A stretch of DNA of 64,000 nucleotides. Origin: Aricia agestis (lineage: Eukaryota > Arthropoda > Insecta > Lepidoptera > Lycaenidae). Location: contig NC_056423.1 of NCBI RefSeq assembly GCF_905147365.1, positions 2,274,501-2,338,500 of the forward strand. Direction: 5' to 3'. Under the pieces are notes generated by a model, which saw nothing but the letters and a program-made list of their open reading frames with translations, searched no databases and had not been told where the DNA came from. Positions 29,621-40,071 of the stretch are shown piece by piece. A program made the position numbers and the translations under genes. Every line of letters starts with the position of its first letter. The first letter of the stretch is position 1.

Positions 29621-31221
29621 TTATTTAATGTGAAATGTGTGTACTCTGTCTGAGAGAACTATGTTTTAAAACAGTTATAGTATTCTAATGAAATTTTATT
29701 AGGATTTTATTAGGATTTGTGTCCAAATAAGATATTTCAAGGTGAAAAAATTGGATAGTTTTTTCCTGAAAATCTCCGAGGATTTAGAAAGAGCTTTGTG
29801 AACTTGATAAAATAAAACTATGTTTAAAAATATAACTAAATTTTAAATAAATTAATATTTTTTACAACGTTAGCAACCTCAGCCTTCTAAAATAGGGAAA
29901 TGTTAAAATATTTTAACAACAATAATTAATCGACATATTTTTAGTACTTAATAAAAATTTAAAATTTTAACAGCTTTTAAGTTTCCTGAAACAATTATTT
30001 AGTTTTTAAATACTTATTTATATTATATTTAATAGATGTTAGTACAACTTATTGAAATAATTCCAAATAAGTATTATTATTATACAATACACTGATTTTG
30101 CCGGATGTTAAAATTGGTGAAAATTTTTCTTTTTATAAATTTAATCCGTTTGAAATATAGAAATTTCGCAGAGTTAAGTAGCCTACTCGACCAGTTCCGC
30201 TTAGGCAGTAAATATTATGTAGTTTTTCGGAATAAAACTAACCTATGTGTAATTACCGAGCCTAAACTACTACCCTCTTTAAAGAAGAAGAAGAACTACT
30301 ACCCTGCAAAGTTCCATTAAATTCGTTATAGGTTTTTAAACAGGAATACCAAAAGGTTGTAACTCGTACTGTATACATACATATATTATGATGATAACAG
30401 AATAATTTTAAGCATTAGAAAAATATTTTCTAATGTATAAGTTTTGAGTAAAAGTAAGTTATGCAATTCATTACACAATGTTTAATTGCAGTTAATTAGT
30501 GTTGTAACAATAGTTAATTTAACACGCTTGTTGCAGTACCTAATAGATATACTGTCTAGTGATAGTATATTCGTAGAAACTTTTCCATTATTATCCATTC
30601 AGATTTAAATAACTTCTTTCCGGTTACCTAAAACAATAAAATACTTACGTAAAAAGATTAAGGATTGCTATTTTTTATCTTAATTTTAATTAAAAAAACG
30701 CCTTTAATTACTAGGTACTTTATCATGGTACCTTTGAAGAATCATCAAAATCGGTTCATAAGCGACATGTTTTATGCGACCCCACCTTTTGCGCCATGTG
30801 ATATAAGATGAGACTCGATCGGATCTTTCATATTTAATTTACCTGAAACAAAGCAAATAAAGATCATAAATAAACATATTATATCGATTACAAATAATCA
30901 TCGATGAAAAACAATTTTCAATCTACACATATAAATAATATGATCGAAAAAGTATAAGAAATATTCTGGGCCTCACATAATAATTATTGACTCTTAAAGT
31001 CTTGAAATCTTTGGTCATAAACACACAAGTAACCTAAAATATGCAATAGTGGTATTATACTTCGGTTAAATTTACCGTTGGCACTAAACCCCAATCTTTG
31101 ACTATGTAGAAACAATGTAAGTTTATAACTTTGTTATTTTACTAACATTGTACTTAACTAGAGTAACTGCTGCACTCAGAGATATTTAATGATGATTAAA
31201 CTTTAATTGAATTAAGAGAAA
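29621..31221. other. Unassigned, about 1.6 kb
   Basis: The longest stretch without an identifiable element: AT-rich, no foldback with arms above about 15 bases, no Helitron landmark. The 71-codon ORF at 30105-30320 (LVKIFLFINLIRLKYRNF...) matches nothing I know. Confidence 0.45.
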
Positions 31222-31328
31222 AGCTTCGGCCAAAGCGACTGCGAAGCGGGAGCGTCTGCAATTACGCGGGACGTCGCGTCGGGGAATAATAATATACGGT
31301 TTCGCACAGTAGTCGCGCAGAGGGCCTA

Positions 31329-31484
31329 CGGCCGTTCCCAATATTTGATCTCTCTGGTTTTGCCCTACTAGAGATAGGAATAGCTCTCATTAGACATTAG
31401 AGACATATATTTTATGTCAATTTAATGTTAGCTGCGATCGGTCGTATGTCAAACCAGAGATAGATTGAATATTGGGAACGGCCG
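31329..31484. mobile_element. Chimeric MITE (GTTCCCAATATTTGATC family, copy 2)
   Basis: Left half and both ends match 13478-13632, but from about 31420 the right arm is replaced by TTAATGTTAGCTGCGATCGG...CGTATG, which matches the interior of the MITE at 9774-9934. The second CTATTCCTATCTCTAG arm is therefore missing and the foldback is asymmetric. Confidence 0.75.
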
Positions 31485-31645
31485 CTAGACAAGCGGCAAG
31501 CGATTATTGTAAACGCTAACGCCAACGCCACAAAATGTATGGGATTTGACATTAGTATTCGCTAGCGAAGCGATGACTTATGTCAAATCGCATACATTTT
31601 GTTAGCGTTTGCGATAATCGCTTGCCAGTCTTGCCACTTGTCTAC
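31485..31645. mobile_element. Foldback with (GCTAAC)n arms, copy 3
   Basis: CTAGACAAGCGGCAAGCGAT at the left, CAAGCGATTA/TAATCGCTTG arms, ACGCTAACGCCAACGCC (few hexamers), ATTTGACATTAGTATTCGC centre and TTGCCACTTGTCTAC at the right. It begins on the very next base after the chimeric MITE. Confidence 0.75.
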
Positions 31646-31798
31646 TAGTGCAGGTGTGCACACCAGTTTCGCGTTGCACACGCTCCCGTCCCGCGGGCCG
31701 CATCCCGCGTTACTGACGCGTAGGTTTGGGCGAAGCCTGTGATGAGGCTTATGTCAAAAACTTCATTTAATTACAGGTATAGTTTGTGCGTTCTAACG

Positions 31799-31896
31799 GC
31801 CGTTCCCAATATTTGATCTATCTCTGGTTTTGCCCTACTAAAGATAGGAATAGCTCACAATTGACATAAAATATATGTCTCTAATGTGAGTTATAT
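31799..31896. mobile_element. Half MITE (GTTCCCAATATTTGATC family, copy 3), cut by Copia
   Basis: CGGCCGTTCCCAATATTTGA, the CTACTAAAGATAGGAATAGC arm and the ATGTCTCTAATGTGAG centre are present, then the sequence changes at the LTR edge. The second half of the MITE is not found on the far side of the Copia fragment. Confidence 0.75.
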
Positions 31897-32041
31897 TGAA
31901 ACACGCACTTTCGCTTAACGACTGACACTTTATTTGACAGATACAATGACATATCAAGAATGTGACACATGACATAAGTAAACTCATTGATACTATGGCG
32001 CTACTAGTCTAATAGAAATATTTTGATATTAAATTACAACA
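31897..32041 (-). repeat. 3' LTR of the Copia element
   Basis: On the minus strand 145 bp from TGTTGTAATTTAATATC to GCGTGTTTCA (TG...CA). A purine tract AAGTAGGGG (plus 32042-32050) lies directly before it, as required for plus-strand priming. AATAAA is present on the minus strand (plus 31929-31934). The matching 5' LTR is missing. Confidence 0.75.
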
Positions 32042-32101
32042 CCCCTACTTAACAAAATATTTCTAAATAAATAACATAAGTAACAATTAACAAACTTAGT
32101 T

Positions 32102-34702
32102 TTAATTAGGAACTAGACCTATCATTCCTAAAAATTTATAATGCTTTGCTGATAATAAACCCTTAGTTAAGAGATCAGCAGGCATCTCGAGTGTTGACAC
32201 ATATTTCACTTGAATAACATTATCCTTTATAGCATCTTTAATATAATGATACCGCACATCAATGTGCTTAGTTCTATTTAGAGACTGATGATTAGAAGAT
32301 AATTTTAATGCACTCTGGTTGTCACAATGCAACTTAACAATACTTAATTTACCTGTTATTTCATACATTAAATTCCTTAAATATGTAGCTTGCCTAGCTG
32401 CCTCTGACAATGCTACATATTCAGCTTCGGTACTGGATAAGGATACTGTTCTCTGTTTCCTACTTTGCCATGATACAACAGAACCTGCCATAGTAAAGCA
32501 GAAACCAGTATAGGATTTCCTGTCTAGAATATCGCTTGCCCAATCGGCATCTACAAAACCTTCTAATTCTATATTACTATATTTGCTATATTTCAAACAA
32601 TAATGCTTAGTTTTCTGTAAATATTTCAACACTCTTTTAGCTTGATTAAAATGAATTTCACTATACAATTGTTAAATTGACTCAGGTAACTGACAGAAAA
32701 AGCAATGTCAGTTCTAGACAGTACAGCCAAGTACATTAAACTACCTATCAGTCTTTGATAAGGAACATCAGCTGTTAAACAATTTTCAGCCTTTTCAAGA
32801 TTCAACTTACATTCTATAGGAGTATCAATAGATCTACAATTGAACATTCCAAGTTTATGCAACAACTTTTCTATATACTGTTCTTGATCTATTTTTACAA
32901 TATTTAATTTTCTGTCTACATGCACTCTCATACCTAAATAGCGTTTTACACAACCTAAATCTTTTATCTTAAATTCTGAGCTTAAAACAGTTTTCAAATT
33001 ATCGGTTTCCTGTTTACAGTTTGAAAAGACTAAAAAATCGTCGACGTAAACAGCTACAATTATTTTTACATTGTCACTTATTTTTGTAAATACACATGGT
33101 TCATTGTTACTTATTTTAAAACCTAATTTACATAAACAGTCTTTAACTCTCTTATACTACATTAAAGATGATTAGATGATTGTTTAAGCCCATATATTGC
33201 TTTATTAAGTTTTAAAAGCTTACCTTTATCTACACATTCAAAACCTACAGGAAGATACATACAAATATTCTCATTTAAGTGTCCATTTAGAAAAGCTGTA
33301 ATTACATCGAGGTGAATAATGTCCATATCCCACTGTGTACTAAGAGCAAATAACATTCTTAGAGTCGACTGTTTCACTACAGGAGCAAACGTGTCCACAT
33401 AATCAATTCCACTTCGCTGTAAAAAGCCTTTGGTCACAACTCACAAGTCTTGCCCTATATCTCACTTTATCATTGACATCAAATTTTTTATTAAACACCC
33501 ATTTACACTGCGCTATGGAGGTATCACTTGGTATATCAATGAGCTCCCAAGCATCATTATACTCAAATGACTGTAACTCTTCATGCATGGCCAGCTTCCA
33601 CTGTTCTGCTTCCGGTCCATTCAGCGCTTCTGAAAAAACAATCTCCTCCGCACATGGTAAGTTGTTTGATGTACACATGTTTGAATAACCAAAACGGTTT
33701 GATACTTTTCTCTGCCTTTTAGCACCAAGCACCTCATCAACTCCAATACTTTGAAGCTCACCTGTTGAAATCTCAGTCAATGTGATGGAATCAGTTGAAG
33801 TATCCACAAGAGTCTCATCTGGATTCATATATGCTGATGAATCAGAACTTGAAATCGAGATAGGAGACTCAATTATGTAAGAATCCCCCACTGAATCTCT
33901 GTTCTCTATACTAGATTCTTGCACATTATCTGGTGTCTCAGTCTCTTCTGTTTGCGTTAAGTTCTGTTCATCTTTCTGTATCCATATAGCAATATCTCCA
34001 GGACTTTCAATTCCATGCTTTCCTTCCATCACTATAATGTCTCTCTTTTCAGTGACAACATTTTTCCTTGGATCATATACTCGATATCCCTTCACAGTAT
34101 CAGAGAATCCAACTAATATAAATTTTTCAGCTTTCTTGTCCCATTTCAATCTTTGTTCTTTAGGAACATGCACCATCACCAGACTTCCGAATAGACGTAT
34201 GCGGCTCAAATCAGGTTTCCTTTGATACCACACTTCATAAGGTGTTTTGTTTACTAGACTAGGTGTAACACATCTGTTTTTAAGATAAACTGCAGTATGT
34301 ACAGCTTCGGCCCAAAATCTCTTTTCAAGTTTTGCCTCAAAAAGCAAACGTCTGCCTTTTTCTACAACAGTTCTGTTGGCTCTCTCACAAACACCATTCT
34401 GCTCAGGTGCATATGCACACATAAGTAGTCCTTTGATGTATTATACCTTCATTTGCCAAAAAACTATCCATTACGCCGTTACAAAATTCACCTCCGTTGT
34501 CCGTTCGAAGTAATTTAGTTTTTCTATTTTGTTGGTTCTCAACCATAGCTTTAAAATCCTTAAATCTCTGGAAAACTTCACTTTTATGTTTCAGAAAGTA
34601 AATGAATGTCATCTTACTGTAATCGTCCACAAGAAGTAAGAAAAACCGTGAACCTCCAATCGACCTCGTCTCCATAGGCCCACACACGTCTGCATGGACT
34701 AA
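32102..34702 (-). pseudogene. Copia pol remnant: integrase, RT, RNase H
   Basis: Five reading-frame pieces. (1) 34702-34425: integrase core, LVHADVCGPME, VDDYSK and RTDNGGEF. (2) 34422-33440: APEQNGVCERANR (third catalytic region), linker, then the start of RT with QCKWVFNKKF. (3) 33437-33162: KGFLQRSGIDYVDTFAPV and KAIYGLKQ. (4) 33156-32665: the catalytic YVDD at 33037-33048, then the thumb with KDLGCVKRYLGM. (5) 32668-32102: RNase H with DADWA, SSTEAEY and HCDNQSA, complete to its stop. Frameshifts lie near 34,411-34,425, 33,440, 33,160-33,180 and 32,665; the frame of piece 4 also opens after a TAG (33157-33159). The element cannot make an active polyprotein. The mild damage and intact key residues suggest moderate age. 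Confidence 0.88.
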
Positions 34703-35384
34703 TTTAATAAAAATTATAAATATTAACTGTGAAATAGGAGTATAAAATTATCGTTACGAAAACATTTGAAAAATGTCATATGCATGAAACGGAACTTATG
34801 TCAATAGAGATTGACTCTGTTGAATCGAAATCAAATCGATAAAAAAGGACGGCCATCTTAAATCGCCGGCACCACTGAAATGTCAGTACGAAATCGATAA
34901 TTTCGATTGCAATTCCTTTACGAAGTGATTCGATATTTTTAAACTATCGATTAATTTTTGTTAGGTAACTTCCCTACTATTGTCAATTATAATGTGTCAC
35001 GCATATCATCATAAAACGCACAAATTATAGTTAATATTCATCTAGTGAGTGCGGCAGTTAGACTGTTAAATAGTACTGTTACAATAGACCTCAACGCTCA
35101 GAAACAAAATATTTATTTACGTTTCAAAAATTTAAACACAACACGTAAAGTTAAGTAACAAATTAGTTAAGACATAATTGTTTAACATAACTTACGCTTA
35201 CTTGAGCTAAACAAAAGTATTTCGAAATTAAACACGTCTTTACGAAGGTAAAGTGCAGATGGACATCATAATATATTTTTTGTATAGATGCAAATACTTT
35301 TTTTACGACCTTTGAAAATAGTTACTAGATTTTCAATAAATGTATAGTTACTAGATTTTCAATGAAAAACGTTTGTACTTTTGT
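34703..35384. other. Unassigned DNA beyond the Copia break
   Basis: Contains several ATCGATT/AATCGAT motifs (34823-34960) and a 22-base AT-rich direct duplication ATAGTTACTAGATTTTCAAT at about 35319 and 35344. No gene or defined element. Confidence 0.4.
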
Positions 35385-35570
35385 GTTGAGTAGCGCTGGA
35401 CCGGTACATTTCACTGGGATTAAAACTATCCTAATTCCTAAATCCTTCGAACAATCAAGTTATCTACTATCTTCATACCAAATTTGAACACTTCGATTAG
35501 GAACTTTAACCGATAAAAAAATTCTAGCCACAGACAAATAGATAAACGGATTTTTAATATTAGTATGTAA
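35385..35570 (-). mobile_element. Helitron-like element, diverged
   Basis: GGACCGGTACATTTCACTGG, ATCTTCATACCAAATTTGAA and AAACGGATTTTTAATATTAGTATG follow the order of reverse-strand family I blocks, but identity is low and the hairpin is absent. Confidence 0.5.
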
Positions 35571-35999
35571 TCATTGAGGTTTTGAGCATAACATAATATG
35601 TTCATTCGTCATTGAAAATTAAGGGCATATTTTACACTCTCAAGAAGACATTTAAAAACATACTGGGCACTGTTGGTGATGAAACGAACCATACAATAAC
35701 TTGGTGAACGGGTGAATATTTGAATATGAATTATAGGTACCTATTGCTTTAGATGTCAAAAGGCAGAACATTTGAACTTAAACAATCGTCAAAGTAAACA
35801 ATGGGTAATCGCCGTTTAGTTGATCTTTAACTTGTGATTTCGACACCATAGTTAAGGGAGCATTATGTAATTAGTACCACTGCAAGTATTTTAGTATCAG
35901 TACTCAAGTTGCCTACCATTTCATTTTGCAATAGATCAGATTTTGTTAAAGCTATAAACCCAATTCTCGTATCCATCCATAATAATATTAACAAAATCG
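35571..35999. other. Unassigned
   Basis: Nothing recognised. Confidence 0.35.
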
Positions 36000-36438
36000 G
36001 CCAAGTGCGAGTTGGACTCGCGTACGAAGGGTTCCGTACCACAATAGCGCAAAAATACGCTGAAAATTGTGTTTTTTGTATGGGAGCCCCCCTTGATTAT
36101 TTTATTTATTTAAATATTAATAAAATTTATTAAAGTACAATTCAACTGAGTATTTTGTGAAAATTTCAAGTGCCTATCTATTGCCGTTACTGATATCGAG
36201 CAAAAAATAGCAAAAAAATCACGTTTGTTGTATGGGAGTTATTATTTGTTTTACTTTATTTTTAATATTTGTAGTTATAGCGGCAGCAGACATTACACAA
36301 TCTGTGAAAATTTCAGAAGTCTAGCTGTAGCGGTTCTTGAGTTACAGCCTGGAGACACACAGACAGACAGACGGACAGACATCGAAGTAGTTAGTAATAG
36401 GGTCCCGTTTTTACCATTTGGGTACGGAACCCTAAAAA
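36000..36438 (+). repeat. GGGTTCCGTACC-family repeat, full-length copy
   Basis: Starts GGCCAAGTGCGAGTTGGACT, has GAAGGGTTCCGTACCACAAT, GTATGGGAGCCCC, GTATCTA-type block, GCTGTAGCGGTTCTTGAG, CAGACAGACGGACAGACATC and ends TTTGGGTACGGAACCCTAAA. Both ends carry the GGGTTCCGTACC motif in opposite orientation. The ORFs on both strands are repeat translation. Confidence 0.75.
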
Positions 36439-36647
36439 ATGACCCATTCTTTATTCTGTTAATCCCATGGATCGAGTCCCTCCTAGTCAGAAGCCATGCT
36501 CTTATAATACCAGATCGCGGAGGCGTCATACCATGGCCTGAAAAACAAAAAATCACACCCGATACTAATATTATAAATGTCAAAGTGTGTCTGTCTGTAT
36601 TCTGTCGCCTCTTCACTCTTAAACGGCTGATACGATTACCTTGAAAC

Positions 36648-36803
36648 GGCCGGTATTAATAGTCAAAACTCAAGATGCATCTCGGTCTCAAGACACGGTT
36701 CAGGCTCTGTGATTGGTTGGCTGTCAAAATATGGACCAATCACAGAGCCGAACCGCTTCTTGAGACCGGGTCGCATCTTAAATACTGACTACTTATACCG
36801 GCC
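36648..36803. mobile_element. MITE with GGCCGGTAT ends, fuller copy
   Basis: GGCCGGTATTAATAGTC at the left, GACTACTTATACCGGCC at the right. Paired blocks AAGATGC...TCGGTCTCAAGA and TCTTGAGACCGGGTCGCATC, and a central GGCTCTGTGATTGGTTGGC paired with GGACCAATCACAGAGCC. It is the parent form of the palindrome at 17996-18084. A family I Helitron 5' fragment (36555-36645) precedes it. Confidence 0.8.
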
Positions 36804-36804
36804 T

Positions 36805-36968
36805 TAGTATGTACCATCGAGGAAATTGATTCCTAGGCAGTTGACAGACCAACGTCATTTGTTTGGATCATTTCAATTTAATGTTATTAATTGTGATCTG
36901 TCGGCTGGGTTTGACGTAACGCGACCAAACTACGTAGGTCCCCCATCTGCCTAGGAATCAACTTCTCT
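36805..36968. mobile_element. MITE with ATTGATTCCTAGGCAG ends, copy 2
   Basis: CGAGGAAATTGATTCCTAGG and CTAGGAATCAACTTCTCT with the TGGGTTTGACGTAACGCGAC interior. It follows the preceding MITE within two bases and runs into a Helitron fragment. Confidence 0.7.
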
Positions 36969-37424
36969 GATAGTATATACTTTGAATCCCGAAAGGACAT
37001 AGATTAGTTTTTTTTTTATGAAATAAGGGGGCAAACGAGCAAATGGGTCACCTGATGGAAAGCAACTTCCGTCGCCCATGGACACTCGCAGCATCAGAAG
37101 AGCTGCAAGTGCGTTGTCGGCCTTTTAAGAGGGAATAGGGTAATAGGGGAGGGGAGGGTAAGGAAGGGAAGGGAATAGTTGAGGGTAGGGAAGGGAATAG
37201 GGTAGGGGTTAGGGGATTGGGCCTCCAGTAAACTCACTCACTCGGCGAAACACAGCGCAAGCGCTGTTTCACGCCGGTTTTCTGTGAGAACGTGGTATTT
37301 ATCCGGTCGAGCCGGCCCATTCGTGCCGAAGCATGGCTCTCCCACGTATAGTTTTTATTTAGAAAAAATGTATGGTTCCTCCGATTAGCGAACTTCGGCA
37401 ACGGAGTTGCGGGCGACATGTGAC
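36969..37424 (+). mobile_element. Helitron family I fragment split by a SINE
   Basis: Left piece 36969-37006 (TATACTTTGAATCCCGAAAGG, ACATAGATTAG) and right piece 37348-37424 (AAAAAATGTATGGTTCC and the hairpin GGCAACGGAGTTGCGGGCG). The 5' half is missing, perhaps removed by the MITE at 36805. Confidence 0.75.
37007..37347 (-). mobile_element. GC-headed SINE, full-length
   Basis: Tail (T)10 ATGAAATAAGGGGGC, CCATGGACACTCGCAGC, G-rich tract with three to four AGGGTAGGGAAGGGAATA-type units, GCGCAAGCGCTG, GAGCCGGCCCATTCGTGCCG and the full head to CTCCCACGT. It inserted into a Helitron. Confidence 0.85.
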
Positions 37425-38149
37425 CAATCATTGTATGTTATTTATGCATTAGGTTATCTTCGTTGCCTCGTGTCTTGCCACACTAAAAACCAATTCAAAT
37501 TTACCAAATCCTTGTTGTGCAAGTGGAAAATACGCCGATATAGAAACCGCGTAGGATTTCCCACAACTAAGGTTACAAGCCAGTTTGTTAATGAGATCCG
37601 CCTTGAGCTTAGGTAAGGCCCAGTAGTCCCTAAAATAAGCAGGTCGATGTCTGTCAGTACGAATATCGACGTTAAGGACATTAAAATAACATTCATATCA
37701 GCGCGCCTTGTACAGTGGCTGTTACACGCTCGCCGCGTGCCTTGATAATAGAAAATAGGAGTAAAAACCCTTTGTTTTTAATATTACACAAATCGAATAT
37801 ATCAAATCGTTTACGTTAGGTTACGACACATATACTACATTTTTTGTTTTTTCTAGAAAGTGTGTAATTTAGCCATAAAATGATTTTATTATGAAAAACA
37901 GCGATATAACAGTCATCTTTGAGATTTTTTTCTATCGAGCAGAATTTTTTAAATTGTGTACTGATATACCTTAGCGTATAGGAAATTTTCTCAATTTTAA
38001 AATGGTAATTATTTTATACTTAAATAATGACATTTCCTTTACTAAAAACGTGTTTTAAAAAACCCATTTTACGTAGTTGCAACAACCACAGACAGCGCCT
38101 TAAGAGTTACTTGTAACCGACTACCGAAAACGGAATATATAGGGAATAT
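37425..38149. other. Unassigned
   Basis: 37410-37700 has better-than-average codon content on both strands but no domain I recognise. The rest is AT-rich. Confidence 0.35.
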
Positions 38150-38324
38150 ACCGGGTGTAATAAAACAAAGTGATAATATTTCATTCTAAAACAAAATAGA
38201 AAGGTTTTGCTGCTGTTGTTGAAAAGGTTAACTAACAATTTGAATACCGTCGTCTATAGTTAATATAAAACAAAGTCGCTTTTTTCCCCTCATGTCCCTT
38301 TGTTCCCTTTAATCTTTAAATTTA

Positions 38325-38533
38325 CGCAACGGATTTTGATGATTCTTTCAGTGTCAGATAGGCCATTTATCGAGGAAGGCTATAGGCTATATTTTTTCAC
38401 GCTAAGGATATAGGAGCGAGGAAATAGAGGAAAATGTGGAAAAAACGGGGAAAATTATGTATTTGAAAGGGCTTATCTCGCGAACCAGTGGCTATATATT
38501 TTATACCCGTGCGACGCCGGGGCGGGTCGCTAG
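38325..38533 (+). mobile_element. Helitron-like element, family V
   Basis: GCCATTTATCGAGGAAGGC, GAGCGAGGAAATAGAGG, GGGCTTATCTCGCGAACC, then GACGCCGGGGCGGGTCGCTAG followed by T. The 3' structure (GC-rich hairpin, CTAG) fits a Helitron. A d-family foldback stub lies just upstream (38152-38190). Confidence 0.65.
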
Positions 38534-38586
38534 TATTCATATATAAAAGGAGGGCTTAGGACCGAGAAAAGAAAATTATTTGAAAT

Positions 38587-38740
38587 ACATGACGCCCGCA
38601 TCCGTTGCGCCAAATATAGTTTATCGCACATGAACCGTACATTTTTCCGGGATAAAAAGTATCCTATGTCCTTTCCCGGGACTCAAGGTATCTCCATGCC
38701 GAATTTCAGCAAAATCGGTTCAGCGGTTTGGGCGTGAAGA
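38587..38740 (-). mobile_element. Helitron family I, truncated at a MITE junction
   Basis: GCCCGCATCCGTTGCGCC hairpin, TCCTTTCCCGGGACTCAAGG, CAGCGGTTTGGGCGTGAAGA, then switches within one base to MITE sequence (38741). Confidence 0.8.
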
Positions 38741-38787
38741 GCGCTGCGTCGACGCAACGCTGACGCAAGGCCCGTGTGGACAGGCTC
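38741..38787. mobile_element. Terminal fragment of the GAGCCAGTCCACACGGC MITE
   Basis: GCGCTGCGTCGACGCAACGC...CGTGTGGACAGGCTC is the terminal 47 bases of the element at 24782-25192. The other end is absent, so this junction is a deletion or an aberrant insertion. Confidence 0.75.
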
Positions 38788-39138
38788 TTACTAGAATTAT
38801 ACTTCTGTAAACTGTCAGGTCAATATCAGAGTCACTGTCAAGTTGTTTCACACAATTTAACTCGTCCGCTCCAGTAATCGCAAATTTCCACCGCGGTAAC
38901 CGCACATTACACATTACTTTACTTCTACTTGACTTTTCGACCCACAATCGGTGAAAAGATCCTCAAAATATGCAATGAAGTTTCTAATCAAAACATACTT
39001 TAATAAAGAAAGTCTATAATTCTAAAAAGTGATGTGTAGTGGGGCGAAATTTTTGTGATACGCCGAAATTAAGTTTCAATTAAGGAAAATGCAAAAAACA
39101 GCATTACGTTTCTCGTTACAAATTGTATTTGTATTCTT
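38788..39138. other. Unassigned
   Basis: No ORF with recognisable product, no element. Confidence 0.35.
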
Positions 39139-39487
39139 GTTTTTTTTTTTTTTTATATGAAATAAGGGGGCAAACGAGCAAACGGGTCACTTGATGGAAA
39201 GCAACTTCCGTCGCCCATGGACACTCGCAGCATCAGAAGAGCTGCAGGTGCGTTGCCGGCCTTTTAAGAGGGAATAGGGTAATAGGGGAGGATAGGGATG
39301 GGAATGGAAGGGAATAGGGGAGGGTAGGGAAGTGAATACTGAATAGGGTACGGGATAGGGCCTCCGGTAAACTCACTCACTCGGCGAAACACAGCGCAAG
39401 CGCTGTTTCACGCCGGTTTTCTGTGAGAACATGGTATTTCTCCGGTCGAGCCGGCCCATTCGTGCCGAAGCAGGGCTCTCTTATGTG
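39139..39487 (-). mobile_element. GC-headed SINE, full-length
   Basis: Tail of more than 15 T, ATGAAATAAGGGGGC, G-rich tract, AACACAGCGCAAGCGCTG, head GAAGCAGGGCTCTCTTATGTG. The last bases of the head are mutated. Confidence 0.85.
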
Positions 39488-39621
39488 TAATCGATGGATA
39501 ATATATTAATATCCAGTATATCCAGTATTGGCTTACAAATAAAAAGGATTGAAAGTTGGTTTCTTGGGACGAATTATCAGACAGGCAAAGTCAGAAACCT
39601 TACATAATATTACATTCCATA

Positions 39622-39811
39622 TCCACACTAATATTACAAATGCGAAAGTGTGTTTGTCTATTACCTCTTCACGCCCTAACCACTGAACCGATTTTGCTGA
39701 TATTTGATATGGAGATACTCTGTCCCGGGACATAGGATACTTTTTATCCCGGAGAAATGTACGGTTCCTTTTTTAATTACTTTGGCGCAACGGAGTTGCC
39801 GGCGTCATCTT
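39622..39811 (+). mobile_element. Helitron family I
   Basis: TCCACACTAATATTACAAAT start, CTCTTCACGCCCTAACCACT, TCCCGGGACATAGGATAC, hairpin GCGCAACGGAGTTGCCGGCG, end CATCTTTT (CTAG lost). Confidence 0.8.
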
Positions 39812-40071
39812 TTTAATTTACTGTATTAAAATATTATACACTGAGTAATATTTTTACTAGTAAGAGTTTATGCCGAGATTAGATCTTGTAGTAGTTAGCA
39901 GTTTTATATGGGGCAGTTCTTTATACACTGGCAAGGCCATTAGCTACATATAATATTATGGTTAATCTTTATTAATTACACACCTACATACGCCCTCGAT
40001 TTAACGTAAACTTAACGTATGTTAAGTAATGCATGTCTCAAAAGAATCTTAGATTAAAAAAGAATAAAACC
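39812..40071. other. Unassigned
   Basis: AT-rich; an AACGTAAACTTAACGTATGTTAAG near-palindrome at 40001-40024. Confidence 0.35.

Larger units (their letters stand above)
31222..31738. mobile_element. Foldback element (GCTTCGGCCAAAG), carrying two nested MITEs
   Basis: Outer arms: AAGCTTCGGCCAAAGCGACT...GCGGGACGTCGCGTC at the left and CACGCTCCCGTCCCGCGG...GGGCGAAGCC at the right. The same arms occur at 62652-63041. Between them sit the MITEs at 31329-31484 and 31485-31645, which touch each other. Confidence 0.75.
31897..34702 (-). mobile_element. Truncated Copia (Ty1/Pseudoviridae-type) retrotransposon
   Basis: Order on the minus strand: integrase core, integrase C-terminal/linker, reverse transcriptase, RNase H, purine tract, 3' LTR. 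Integrase preceding RT is the Copia arrangement. Gag, protease, primer-binding site and 5' LTR are gone: recognisable coding stops at about 34702, inside the integrase, with unrelated AT-rich DNA beyond. At the 3' side it sits within a MITE half. Confidence 0.88.

Noticed and set aside
36225..36644. 139-codon ORF, among the longest in the window
   Set aside because: It runs through the GGGTTCCGTACC repeat and into Helitron sequence; the QPGDTQTDRRTD part is the repeat's (GACA)n tract and occurs also at 1105-1386.
37407..37696. Overlapping ORFs with balanced composition
   Set aside because: Neither strand shows a known domain and no splice sites delimit them; I could not support a gene.
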